DNA of 64,000 nt from Symbiodinium natans (GCA_905221605.1 CAJNDS010002068.1:647001-711000), one strand, 5' to 3'. Counted from the first letter of the stretch, positions 44,405 through 54,947 are shown. The notes: a model not told the origin generated them from the letters alone. Translations and numbers: made by a program.

Positions 44405-44462
44405 TCTGCCGCCAGTGCTTGCGAGAAGCAAAGCCGATGGCAAGAGGCCTTGGTGGCGCCCG
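44405..44462 (+). CDS. PPR-like exon
   Basis: Frame reads SAASACEKQSRWQEALVAPG. SACEKxxxWQEAL is diagnostic of dinoflagellate PPR repeats. Followed by TTAAGGGTTTAGGGTTTAGG, the G-rich intron start. Confidence 0.65.
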
Positions 44463-44950
44463 GCCTCCTTCTTTGAGGTTTGGATTCTTTAAGGGTTTAG
44501 GGTTTAGGCTGTGATTTTCGGCTTGCTTCCAGTGACCTACATATCATAGGCATGATCTGATATGGAGGCCAATGTATTTGGAGCTTGGAATCGGGACTCC
44601 GAACCTCAGTAAAGGCAGGTTTTCCCCAAATTGGTGGTTGAAGGAGAGCTTCTTTCTGAACGTGTTTCATATAGGTTCGTTTCGGGTGGGTAGTTCCTCC
44701 ACATGCCCTTGTATAGCCCTTCGAACCCCCTTCAAGAGAGTGTCTTTTTGTTTCAGGATCACCCTGGCAACTGCCGCTCCCTGAGCCTTCCATTCTTAAA
44801 CCTTAGTTTAAACTAAAACCCCTAACCGCCGTAAACCTGAACACCCGAAACTCCGAGCCTGGAACCTTGAAGCTCAAGATCCCAAAGCCTGAAACCCCAG
44901 CTAACACTCTTCAATTTTCTAAGCCATCCGCACAACCCCACCCAACTTAG

Positions 44951-45041
44951 TCGAGGTGCTGAAGACGATGCAGTCGCTGCTGCACCGGGGTGATGCCTTC
45001 ACCTGCGGAGCGGTCATGAGCGCCTGCGCCCCCTGCCTTTG
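44951..45041 (+). CDS. PPR-like exon
   Basis: After AACTTAG the frame reads EVLKTMQSLLHRGDAFTCGA then VMSACAPCL: one helix with M at its end plus an MSAC core. Long C-rich tract before, GGGTTAGGGTTTG after. Confidence 0.6.
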
Positions 45042-45371
45042 AGACGTCCAGGGGTTACGGTTGGCTTTTTGAGAGCTTTGGGAGTTCAGGGTTAGGGTTT
45101 GTTGTTGACGCTCGGCTTTGAAATCACATGTTCAAGGCGGCCACGTCTTCTTCGTGGGGATTAAGACATCACACCCATGCCTACGACCCTCAACCCCGGA
45201 CCTTTGGTCCTATAGGAGTTCTTCTCGAACATACATCAAGGAATGTCGATTTGTCTGTATACCCGCGGAGTATTAAATTCTTGCAGGAAATGGCCTTCTG
45301 TGAACCCCCCCAAGCCCCAAACCCCACGCCACAAGCCCCAACCCCAATGACTCAAGGAGAAGGCCGGGAAG

Positions 45372-45436
45372 TGGGAGGAGGCTCTGTGCTTGATCTCGGC
45401 CATGCGCTTCGGCTCTGGGATCCCCTTCTTAGAGGG
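45372..45436 (+). CDS. PPR-like exon
   Basis: Frame reads GKWEEALCLISAMRFGSGIP, the W-E-E-A-L-x-L-I-x-x-M helix. It may join the MSAC core of the previous exon. Confidence 0.6.
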
Positions 45437-45639
45437 CGGCTTGCAGGGTTTGGGGTTTCACAACCAGCTTTGTGAAGATAGTTTGGGTGGAGGGTGAGTG
45501 GAGGGGCGCAGGCCGAAACCAAGACCTCCACCCCTGGGGCGTCATCTCCACAAGAGCTTATCAACCAGGGTCCAAGCCCCTTGCTTTTCGCCACAGGCAC
45601 CGGATCCTAAGCCGATTGAACCACTTCAAGAAGATCTGC

Positions 45640-46126
45640 GAGAGACCGTTATATACTCTGTGCATTATTCTATTGCATATTGTATTACGTATTCTGCTAT
45701 ACAATATCTGAGGTGTGATATATTGCCTTTAAAAAATGTGCATTGTGTAACTTGTATTATGATTTATATACTATAGGTTTTATGTTCTATATTGCAATAT
45801 ATAACGTTAATTCTCGACAGCTTTCATGTTATAGGCTGTATACGCTGCATTATGTACTTCAAGCGTATTCTTTGATTTTTATCGGTTTTTTAACATTTCA
45901 TGTTATTTGATAAGTCGTCTACATTCGACATTGTATATCACTATAACACCTGATATGATATTATAAGAAGTTGTGTAGATGTTATGCTACAGTTTTGTTA
46001 TGTGATATGTTCTAAACCCCAAATAACATATCATGTTCTGACACATGCTGCATACAAAAAACATATTAATACATAAACATAAATATAAATAAATAAATAT
46101 AAATATAAATATAAATATAAATATAA

Positions 46127-46157
<31 letters not shown>

Positions 46158-46160
46158 GAT
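45640..46160. other. AT-rich island with ATAAAT microsatellite
   Basis: About 520 bp of AT-rich sequence that includes short tandem ATATTG/TATTGC words and ends in an (ATAAAT)n plus (TA)n tract at 46,070-46,160. No ORF of note. It sits within one PPR intron and could be a decayed insertion. Confidence 0.6.
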
Positions 46161-46175
46161 ATATATGCATCCCAG

Positions 46176-46250
46176 GTCCCGGAACCGCGTGGAGGCCGAT
46201 GCTGTTTGTGCCGGCGCAGCGCTGAGCGCGTGCGAGCTGCCAGGCTGCAG
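46176..46250 (+). CDS. PPR-like exon
   Basis: After ATCCCAG the frame reads SRNRVEADAVCAGAALSACE then LPGCR. V-x-A-D-A-V-C-x-x-A-A-L-S-A-C-E matches the PPR core. It starts directly after the AT-rich island. Confidence 0.6.
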
Positions 46251-47019
46251 GTCGTGCCCAAAAATGCCGAAGCCCTATAAATCCCCTATAAATCCCCAAG
46301 ATTCCCTAGAGCTTGAACCCTACAGAACCTGCTGGCACATTTTTTTCATGGACACAGGAGGCCTTTCTGCTTGACATGCAGCCTCAAACCCGAACGGCCC
46401 TTACTGCTCGGAGCTTGCAACAGTAACACAGGAAAGGCCAACAGCGCTCAGCCGCCTTGAAGCTCTTCCGCTCCTTGCGCAATAGCGGATGCCAGCTGGA
46501 CGCGACTCTTGGCACACGGTGTGAGACATTTGAATGCGAGTGACGGCACCAACCTCTCTTGTGCAAAGAACTACTTCAGGCATCTCTGTGTCCGACTTGC
46601 AGGTTCGTTAGTTTCAGATGTGTTGTCGTGTGGCCATCTGCAGTGCGAGCTGGCCCTGCGTCTGCGGCAAGAGGTTTCCCAGACGGCCTAATGCAGGAGC
46701 CTGAGTAGCTTAAAACATTAAGCCCGTATCTTCCCTGCATAGTTATGACCCAAAATAGCCTTCTACTGAACCTGGCTCCTATATTGTGCGATGGCACAGG
46801 TTGGCATCTCTTCATAGCGAAGCTGCTTTTATGTGGGCTGGGTCTGTCATGCATTCTAAGGATTGCCTTCCATGCGCCCCGGCAAGGAGGTTGGAGGTTG
46901 GGGCAAGTTGGGGTTCAGGGATAAAGGATTCGTGTTTACGGTTTAGGGTTTAGGGTTTAGGGCGGTTTAGGTTGTAGGGGAAGGCAGCATACGAGATTCC
47001 AGCTTCCAAGTCCTCCTGA

Positions 47020-47062
47020 GGCTACCATCAGCGCTTGCGCCACTTGGCCTCGATGCTTTTGC
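47020..47062 (+). CDS. PPR-like exon fragment
   Basis: Frame reads EATISACATWPRCF. Only the ISAC core is visible, and G-rich telomere-like sequence lies before it instead of C-rich, so this may be a relic. Confidence 0.35.
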
Positions 47063-48780
47063 CAAGATGTTGACCCTAAGCCCTGACATCATTACACCGC
47101 CGATCCGCGAAGTCCTGGCGCCCTGAGCATGCAAAACCCTGAGCCGCAAAGGTAAGCTCTGAACCCGAAGCCCTGTGGCCCACAGCCTGAGGCAGGAATC
47201 CTGCACTCAAAGCTCCACACCCGACCCCAAACCCACAATCCACGTCCTGAGTGGGTGCACGAGATTTCCCACAACATGGTTTGCCCAGTGCCTTCTAGAC
47301 GTTAGCAATAGGGCGCAGGGGGGGAGGGAAAGGAAAAACCTTATAAACCCCAAACCTACAGAGATGGATGTCCTTGGAGGAGAAGGGCGCCGACTGGTGC
47401 TGGGCTTTGGAGTTGCTCAGGGAGCGCGAGAGGCCAAAGAGTTGAAGGGTCATAGGGGCCAGGGCGAACACAGGGTTTGGGGGTGTTGAGGGGTTGAGGA
47501 TTTAGGGGTTGAGGGTTTAGGGTGATGGGCTTGAATTTGAGAGAGGAGCTTCAGAGAAAGGTCAGAGTCAAGGGTTTGCGGACTTTCGCAAAGTCACGAA
47601 AGCTAGCCTCTGAGGGCTAGCGGATTATCTTACTTAAGCGAAGCTTACAACCTGAAGGGTATACAGGGCCCCCGAAGGCTCCGCCACGAAACGCAGCAAA
47701 CCCGATCGATTTCCGGTGGCGAAACACAGGTTTTGGGGAAACGGGCTGGCGTTCATTTCTTTCGTATATTGGGTGCAAATGAAAGCCGTTTTCTGTGGAT
47801 CCCAGGCCACAGAAAAGCCCCCCAAGAGAAGACTCAGAAGCCTTGATGTTGACTTGAGTCCGGCGTCCCTCAAAGCTGGATTGGACAGACTTCGCCTGGT
47901 GAGTGCAACATCTGTTGTGGTGTCATGCGTTTCAAAAAAGAGCCCTCCGGAAGATGCTAAAACACCGCAGAGCAAAGCAACACACCAACACGGCCTGCTG
48001 CCTTTGCGTGTGCTTGTCCTGCTGCGTAGTTGATGCCATGTTGACGGAAGCTCTTCCGTGGGGGTACCTTAACTAGCTTTCGTCCCAGGCCCTCACCCCC
48101 AAGTAGGAGGGAGTCATGCATCCCTTCAGTATACGTCTGCACAGAAGTGCCCATTATATATATATATATATATCACATATATACCGGTGACTCCAACAAT
48201 GTCTTCAGTTTCCCCGGTGTCGCTATGGCAGTTCGCTGCAGCGAGGCAGCAGTTTCCATCTTGGGGTTTAGGGCTTGTAGGGTTGGCAGTGTTTATAGGG
48301 TTTATGAGGCCTGTAGGGCTTGTAGGGTTTCTAGGGTTTGCGCGGTGTAGGCGTCCTGGAGGTGCAACTTGAACGAAGAGACGGGCACGGATGCGCACAG
48401 GCCCAAATCGTGAGTGCGTGCATGACCACTCGTCCTTGAACTCAGGGTTTAGATGGGTCTAGCTGAAGGTGTGCTGTTTAGGGCAGATTGGAGGCCCGTT
48501 GGTGTGGCGTTTGAGGTTTAGTCTTCGAAAGGTGCATTATGAGGCTTAAAGGTTTGGACACACGTTTGGCGAGCTTGCTCAAGCATGCGAAGCCAGATGA
48601 TAGAATGTTCCAATCTGCGCCTGCCCTTACGCTGAAACTATTCGCTTTTTGGAAATGCCATTCCCCCCCCCCCCCCCCTAAACGCTAAAAAACCCAAAAT
48701 GTTCTAAGAACTCTGGCAACTAAAAGTCCTGTAGCCCTTGTCCATCTTCTTCGATTTTCCATGGTCGCATGAAGGCGCGG
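47063..48780. other. Intronic or intergenic sequence
   Basis: Telomere-like motifs at 47,480-47,525 and 48,260-48,345 (G-rich), (TA)n at 48,154-48,172, and a C16-17 run at about 48,662. A stretch at 47,640-48,150 lacks such motifs, but no exon was recognised in it. Confidence 0.4.
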
Positions 48781-48784
48781 TCCG

Positions 48785-48830
48785 GTGGGCCTAAGTGCAG
48801 CCGTCAGCGCATGCGAGCTCCTCGACATAA
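48785..48830 (+). CDS. PPR-like exon
   Basis: Frame reads VGLSAAVSACELLDI. SAAVSACE core; followed by GGGTTGGGGGTTTAGGGTTT, preceded by a C-rich tract. Confidence 0.5.
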
Positions 48831-49127
48831 GACACTAGGGTTGGGGGTTTAGGGTTTAGGGTTGGAATTCTGCAGGATTGAAGTTCGGGCGTACGATCAA
48901 GCAAGTGTGCATTGCACTGGCTTAGCTGTAAGATCACAGCTCCTTGGCTACCAGCGCACAACCTTTGAATGACAAGGCCTTGGTCATGCACTTCTATATG
49001 ACAACCAAACGCCTTGCTGATGTGGCCTTCCGAAAGCCTAAGCTCAAAGGATAAACCCCAAAAAACACTTTCACGCCCTGGACCCTCAAACTTGGAGTCC
49101 TTAACGCCATGGCCCTCTTCTCCTCAG

Positions 49128-49210
49128 GAAATCTCGGGAGTGGCGGACTGCCCTGCAGCTTCTGGCATATGCGGACAGCCGGAAAGCTGCTCAAACGATT
49201 TATGGAGAAA
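49128..49210 (+). CDS. PPR-like exon
   Basis: After CTCCTCAG the frame reads KSREWRTALQLLAYADSRKA. R-E-W-x-x-A-L-Q-L-L is the second half of the repeat and fits after the SACELL exon at 48785. Telomere-like flanks are on both sides. Confidence 0.6.
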
Positions 49211-50052
49211 CCTGGGCTTGGGGTTTTGGAGGAGTTCAAATTTAGGCTTTGGGGTGCCAGCTCCTTCTGGATGCCTTCGTCCCAGGCCTGCAAGTAGAAA
49301 GTAGAAAGAGGTTCACACAGTTGGCTGGACCCCAGTTCTAGGCCTCAACGCCCCGATCCATCTAAACCCAAGTAGGCTCCTGAGAACAACATGGCAACCC
49401 TAAACCGTTTTCCCTTAAACCCTAGACCCCAAACCCAGCATAATACAAAGTACTTGTCAGAGGGACCAACTGGCAAGGACCACCTGGTGGCCCAGACGGC
49501 TTGGGTGGGAGGGCCTTTGTTGAGCCTGTCAGAAAACCAAGTTGGGCGAGCACCATTTCGAACCAACAGCATCGTTAGGTATTTGGCCCCTGTCGTGATA
49601 TGTTTGTTTCGAAAAACTCAAGCAAGAGACAGCATTCAGAAGCCTTGAAGTGCCTGCGATTCAGTTGAAACCTTACCATGTTTTGTTTTCGTGGCTTTAG
49701 TCTGTGGATGCTTTGTTACTTGACTAGATTTTGAGTAGTTTTTGGCATCGAAATTCATCGTGTCATGAACAAGTATTTGTTGGTTTTGCATTTTGAACGA
49801 TTGTTTTCGCAGCCATTTTTTTACTTGTAGTGAGACCTCTCACTCCTCACAGTCTTAGTGCTGGCAGGAGGCAGAGGGAGCGGCAAGAGAGCTCAGTTGC
49901 AGTCAGCGAAGTTCAGGGCAGGACTCAGGATCCCCTACAACACTTTTGAACTGCAGCTACTGACTATGGTTTTCTTCAATGATTGTGGTGGCTAGTAACC
50001 AGCCAGAGCTTGTTACTGTAAGCCTCACATCGTGGCCTCGCTAAGCGAGACG

Positions 50053-51682
50053 ATGTATGCCGAATACGCTGTCCCTGAAGAAGATCTTCACATTCGTCGG
50101 ACTTGGCAGCATGTGCTTTTGCAGAACCTCGTGACAGGAGAGTTGGTGGTTTGGAAAGACACACAGTCCTGCAAGGAGTGTGATCTCCTGGCAGGGCCTC
50201 GTGGGTTTGTAATCCGGCTTGTGGATCTGGATGGAGAGAAGAATGAGATGCCAGCCCACGAGCAGTTGAGGTACGAGAAGGTCGCTGATCAAATTCGAGA
50301 CAAAGTGGAGGGGACCACCGAGAGGTGGACAACAGCTGCAGCTGCTGTGAAAGGCTGTGCGATCAAGTTACAAGCCCATGGTCAACAAGTCTCACTTGCG
50401 AAATCTCGGCCTTCAAAATTCCCCGAGCAGCTGGGGTGTCAGGCTCATTATTTCCCCATCTCAGGTGGCTCGTGGCATTTTGTGGAGGTCATCAGAACAA
50501 GAACTTTGTTGGTGCATCCTCAGAGTCCTGGCACTTCAAAGTGGGCCAGTACCTTGCTGCTTTGGAAGGCGAAGAGGAGGACCTGGGTCCGGAGGAACTC
50601 AGGAAAAGGGTCCAAATTCACTTCGTTGTCAGTCGCAAAGCAGCAGTCGCGGCCAAGGCCAAGGCAAGGAGCAGGAAGCGAAAACAGCCCGAGGAGGAGG
50701 AGGAGGAGGACGAGGGGGAGGAGCAGCAGGTTGATGAGTCAGCCGAAGCTGACCCCGGACCTGCAGGCGAGTACTCGGCTTCCTTTTTCACAATTGGTGT
50801 CCTGCTGCTGCACTGGAGTACGAGGAAGCTCCACGAACGGAGTCGCTGGAAGGGGAGCAAGGAAGCTGTGGCAGCCAAAGCCACGACATTGTTGCGAGCC
50901 CTAGTCATTTGTTTCATCACTGCATCCCAGCAGGTCGAAGCCAAAGAGGCCAGGCTCAACATCACTGTCCAGAGCGACTCCGTGCAGCTGGACTGGCCAT
51001 CGTTTTGCAGAAGCGATCCCACCGAAAGCCTCGAGTGCCTGGCTGAAATGATGCCTACAGGCGAAAGAGACTTCTGCGAATGCCTGCAGCAGTGCTGCAA
51101 GCAGGAGGTGAATCCCAACTTCACTTTGAAGAAAAGGAGAGCTTGCCAAAGGGCAGTGGCCTTGCTACTGCAATGCTTGTGCCACCTCATCGAAGCCAGC
51201 AGGATGGATGACATCTGGAAAGAAACCGAGCTGTGGCAAATACAGCCACTGAGGACGGGCATGCAGGGCCTGTTTGTGATGTGAGAGCATGCAGTGCATA
51301 AGCTTTGTTTTGATTGCTTTGCTTTGCTAGTTCACTTGCTGTTATTGCCTGGTGCAGGAGCCGAAAAGGCTACACGAGGCTGAGTGGTGAACAGAAGGCA
51401 GCTGTGCTGGAGCAGACGAAGAAGCAGAATCTCAGGTCAGTAGCCACTGTGCTGGCTTCTGTACAAGGATCGGAAGGGGGAAAGCAGCGAGGCACTCCTT
51501 TGATTGGCATGGAGAGGTACTCCTACTTGCAGCAAGCGAAGGTTACTTTTCGGAACTCTCGGTGGCTCAGCTTGGCAGTGGATGGAGTTCAAGTGGGCTC
51601 CAAGTCCCTGCTGAACACCTTGGCCTGGGATGGCGACAGCGGTTGGGCTTGCATCTTTCCCCCACAGGCGGGTTTGTTTTAG
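50053..51682 (+). CDS. Three-exon unknown nuclear-type protein, possibly TE-related
   Basis: Exons 50053-50366, 50465-51280 and 51358-51682 join in frame to about 484 residues. ATG 50053 is the first Met. The last junction uses a consensus GTGAGAGC donor and a GGTGCAG acceptor and turns the apparent stop at 51284 into read-through. The first intron (98 nt, GTTACAAG donor) is less certain. Part 1 is a compact domain (MYAEYAVPEEDLHIRRTWQH) ending in a DKVEGTTERW motif. Part 2 has a basic tract (KARSRKRK), then a Glu-rich run, then helices. Part 3 holds RWLSLAVDGVQVGSKSLLNT and WACIFPPQ. I recall similar unassigned proteins in Symbiodinium; L-A-V-D-G could be a DDE-like strand, unproven. No telomere-like motifs occur in its introns. 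Fragments of it are duplicated nearby. Confidence 0.6.
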
Positions 51683-51764
51683 CTGAGAGCTTTTGTTTTG
51701 TGGTGTGTGTGGGCTGCTCATTCCAGACGAAGGGCCCTGTTTGCCATCGGCCTGTGCAACCTCC

Positions 51765-51856
51765 AGGAACCCAGGTGGTCCTGAGCCCAGATGTTCCTCA
51801 CCAGTAGAGCAGGAACCCAGGTGGTCCTGAGCCCAGATGTTCCTCACCAGTAGAGC
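51765..51856 (+). repeat. Perfect tandem duplication, 46 bp x 2
   Basis: AGGAACCCAGGTGGTCCTGA to CCAGTAGAGC is present twice head to tail without a difference. The unit contains the ACCCAGGTGGTCC word related to the family just downstream. Confidence 0.9.
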
Positions 51857-51900
51857 AAAACAGGCACCCAACTGGTCCTTGCAAGTCGCCCGGGGCAGCC

Positions 51901-52118
51901 ACCCAAGTGGTCCGCGCCAGCTTTCCCGGGAGTCCGTTTTGGGTTAAAAATTGAGGCCGCAAAAATTTGGTTTCGCACCTAAGTCGTCCGCGCCAGTTTG
52001 GTACCCAAGTGGTCCGCGCCAGTTTGTCGGGCCCGGCAATTAAGGAAATGAGTAGGAGCCCCCCCCATTTACAACCCAAGTGGTCCGCGCCAGTTTGGTA
52101 CCCAAGTGGTCCGCGCCA
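51901..52118 (+). repeat. Cluster of the ACCCAAGTGGTCCGCGCCAG repeat family
   Basis: Five direct copies or near copies start at 51901, 51978, 52003, 52074 and 52100, often joined by TTTGGT. Two more lie at 54601-54638. The 20-bp word is long enough that chance recurrence is excluded. Spacing is irregular, so it is interspersed rather than a satellite. Confidence 0.85.
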
Positions 52119-52413
52119 TTTTTGGGGTTTTGCAGGGTTGTTTTTTGTCGAAAAACAGCTCCAAAACGCAGCAAAAAACAACCCAAAAAGCAACCCCCGC
52201 AGCATCCCCCCATAGCCCCCTCCAACCCCCCCGGTCAACCAGCCTCCCTTTCAGCCAGCCACCCACCCCCCCCCATGATCAAAGATGCTGCTCAGGCTTG
52301 CACAAGACTATCTCCGAATGACCCCTTGCTGAATTTTTTTCGCAGAGATCTTAGAGGACTTGGACGAACCGGCGACAACAGAGAGGAGAGAAGAGCAGGG
52401 TTTCTCAAGTCCC

Positions 52414-52490
52414 TGCATGAGTTGCCAGCCCATGAGCAGTTGAGGTGCAAGAACTTTGCTGGTGCACTTCAAGACCGAGTGGAAGGGACC
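52414..52490 (+). pseudogene. Diverged copy of part of exon 1 of the 50053 gene
   Basis: HELPAHEQLRCKNFAGALQD RVEGT here aligns with NEMPAHEQLRYEKVADQIRD KVEGT at 50246-50320, also at DNA level (GCCAGCCCA.GAGCAGTTGAGGT). Flanking exons are absent and the frame ends soon after, so this is a partial, probably dead, duplicate. Confidence 0.7.
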
Positions 52491-52781
52491 CACAGCACAG
52501 AAGTGGAAACGATGCCATGCTGGCTCTAGCTCAGGTCAGAAGGGCCCTGTTTGCTTTCCCAGATCTGCCTTCATGATTGTGCTAGAGTCTAGAGGCACTC
52601 TGAGAAGGTTTTTGCTGTGTCGGTATGGGGGTGCTGCCTGGTGTGTGGGACAAACAGAGCAGGCCCAAGCTGTAGTTCATTGTTTTGGTGGCAGTGTCGG
52701 TGGGTCGGTGGAATCCACAGACGATACCAAAGGAGCCCACACAACAAAGCTTGGAGATGCAGCTCGGGCAAGACCATGACT

Positions 52782-52838
52782 CCTGACCCAGAGCCAGCGC
52801 GATAATATTGAGCTGGATCGTGCTGTCTCTGGGTCAGG
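52782..52838. repeat. Hairpin with 12-bp perfect arms
   Basis: CCTGACCCAGAG and its exact reverse complement CTCTGGGTCAGG lie 33 bp apart. Inside, CAGCGCGAT and ATCGTGCTG extend the pairing imperfectly, giving a stem of about 22 bp around a 13-nt loop. It could be a tiny MITE or a structured RNA; a T14 run follows at 52,842. Confidence 0.75.
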
Positions 52839-53094
52839 CGTCTTTTTTTTTTTTATATTATTAATACTTTTGTTGCCAACCAGTGCCTCTTTAAGTTTAA
52901 GAGGCCTTCTGGACTCGGCCTGCCTGTGGGTTTCAGATTCGACCCCGGACATTGAGAAGCGAGGAGGCAAGAAAAAGACCGAGCCTGCAGCAATTCTTAG
53001 GATTGGAGTTTGCGACTGATTCTGTGAGCAGAGCGAGCATGAACCAGATCCATTGCTTTCGGTAGGTGGAACAAGCTAATAAAGAAGTGTGTAT

Positions 53095-53185
53095 ATATAT
53101 ATATATACACATACTTTTTTATATGTAGCTTTTCCTTTCTCCATCTCTCTCTGTATCTCTCTTTCTCTTTATCTCTCTATCTCTG
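53095..53185. repeat. (TA)n and pyrimidine-rich (TCTC)n tracts upstream of the coiled-coil gene
   Basis: A short TA tract, then about 60 bp of CTTTCTCCATCTCTCTCTGT-like sequence. The gene at 53261 begins about 75 bp later; the pyrimidine tract might be promoter or splice-leader acceptor sequence, which is inference. Confidence 0.6.
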
Positions 53186-53260
53186 TGCACATGTGCTTTT
53201 GGAAGACAGTTAGGGCTCAAGTCGTGAAAGATAACCTTTCGCAGCTACTCCGAAGCACCT

Positions 53261-53725
53261 ATGGCGAGTCCAGTGCTGCCGACGGAATCCGAACCCATTG
53301 CGAAGTTGAAGAGGGGTCTACGAAGGTACTTTGAGGAAGACGAAGAGTTCCGTGTGGACCCCCACCATGCAACTGAGCCGCTGCAATGCCTCAGAGACTC
53401 CAAGAAACGCTCCCGAGACTTGGAAGCTGAGGGCCGGAGTTTGAGGGCACGGATTGACAGTCTGCAAACACAGCTGGACATTTCCAACAAGGCCAATATA
53501 GATGCAGAGCTAGCGATCCAAGAACGAGATCTCGAGCTGGGAACAAAGAACGACCATATCAAGATGCTCCTACAAGAGAGAGATCAGCTCCGGCTCTGTG
53601 TCAAGGGAGCACACGAAGCCTCAGGGAGACTCAAGCAAAGCCTGAAGGATCTCAATGCAGCAATGCAAGCCACAAAGATGGCCACCGAGGACGACACTTT
53701 TGTGCCATCAGAGTCCGAGGCTTGA
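53261..53725 (+). CDS. Single-exon coiled-coil protein
   Basis: A 154-residue frame from ATG 53261 to TGA. It begins MASPVLPTESEPIAKLKRGL, has an acidic/aromatic segment (RRYFEEDEEFRVDP), then from about residue 45 a long Lys/Glu/Arg-rich heptad-like region (RARIDSLQTQLDISNKANID; LGTKNDHIKMLLQERDQLRL) typical of a coiled coil, and an acidic tail ending PSESEA. No intron and no telomere-like motif. An upstream pyrimidine-rich tract is present. Function unknown; coiled-coil content suggests a structural or adaptor role. Lack of introns in an intron-rich genome could mean mRNA-derived gene copying, but no relict spliced leader or poly(A) was seen. Confidence 0.7.
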   Translation: MASPVLPTESEPIAKLKRGLRRYFEEDEEFRVDPHHATEPLQCLRDSKKRSRDLEAEGRSLRARIDSLQTQLDISNKANIDAELAIQERDLELGTKNDHIKMLLQERDQLRLCVKGAHEASGRLKQSLKDLNAAMQATKMATEDDTFVPSESEA

Positions 53726-53729
53726 GATG

Positions 53730-54700
53730 TGGCCACAGCGACTGAGACAGGGTGGCCTGTCTGCTGAAGTTGGAAAGCTCCTGAGTTTGAGTCCCTTTCA
53801 CAAGTTAGTTTCTTCCAAGTCGGCTGCTGTGGAGAAAAAAGAGCGCTTTGCAGTACTGATTCCTCATGAGAAGCCATAAGACCTGCTAGGCTGGTCAGCC
53901 TGCCCGAACACTCTAAGCTTCAGCTTGGGTTTAGGGCTAGGCTTCCAGCCAAGCAGCTTGTACAGCTAGGTCTGCTGATTTGGAAACTGTGTCCTTTCAG
54001 GATTAGTAGCTGTGTCACTTTGAAACTCTATGCTGTCTGCGCTACAGTACTTCCAGTCAAAGATGTTTTTTCGAGACTTGGGCTCTGAACCGGCACCATT
54101 TCGATGGTAACGACAAAGGAGTCGCCACAAATAGATGTCTGCAGTTGTCCGTTTTCATATCTTCCAACTGTCTGTTCAAAAGATTATCCCAGATTCGATT
54201 TTCGGGTTTAGGGGCTCGAGTGTAAGGTTTTACAGTTTAGAGTTTGGGGGCATCGGTCGTATACTTCGAGAAGCAGCTTTCAATCAAAATGTGCTGCAAG
54301 CAGCTGTTGTTTTACAGGCACTGTTTGTAATGTCAAAAATGTAAGTTGAAATAGGTGTTTTCTTCATGTGTTTGTTGCCCTCTTGAAGAAAAGGAGCTTT
54401 GAAACCCGTTTCCCATGCAAAACATCATGCTGATTTCGTCCTGGTTTCTTTCGCTTTAAACACAACAACACACGAAACAACACCAAGTAAAAATTTCATA
54501 TTTCAATGGCAACATGTTTTTGAGGGAATCAAACAGCTAAAACAACAATGAACAATAACCAACAGCAAAAACTGGCAGGGGCCCGGCAAACCCTTTGGAC
54601 ACCCAAGTGGTTTTGGCCACCAAGTGGTCCGCGCCAGTTGGCCCCTCCAATACTTGTAGGAGCCAAGAGGAGCAAGACCCGAATCCCACACCGCAGCTCC
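53730..54700. other. No gene recognised
   Basis: Telomere-like motifs return at 53,930 and 54,205-54,245 (G-rich). The segment 54,340-54,600 is AT-rich. Copies of the 20-bp ACCCAAGTGGTCC family sit at 54,601-54,638 just before the next PPR exon. Confidence 0.4.
54601..54638 (+). repeat. Outlying copies of the ACCCAAGTGGTCC family
   Basis: ACCCAAGTGG followed 10 bp later by CCAAGTGGTCCGCGCCAG, matching the cluster at 51.9-52.1 kb. Confidence 0.8.
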
Positions 54701-54701
54701 A

Positions 54702-54772
54702 AGGCACATCTCGATAGCATCGCATGCAACGCCGCCATCAGCGCCTGTGAGAAGAGTGTGGAGTGGAGGTCG
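54702..54772 (+). CDS. PPR-like exon
   Basis: Frame reads HLDSIACNAAISACEKSVEW then R. D-S-I-A-C-N-A-A-I-S-A-C-E-K is the canonical dinoflagellate PPR core. A GTCGGT donor follows. Confidence 0.75.
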
Positions 54773-54947
54773 GTCTGTGGTCAACTACTTCCTCCTTCCC
54801 CCCTACCTGAATCCCTCCCCCCCCCCTTCCCCCCTTCTACCTCTTAAAGCCCCCCCCCAACTCTTTCTGGACTCCAAACTCGGCATCCTCTAAACCGCAA
54901 AATCCCTAAACCCTTAACCCTACACCCTGAACCCGAAAAGCCCGCAG

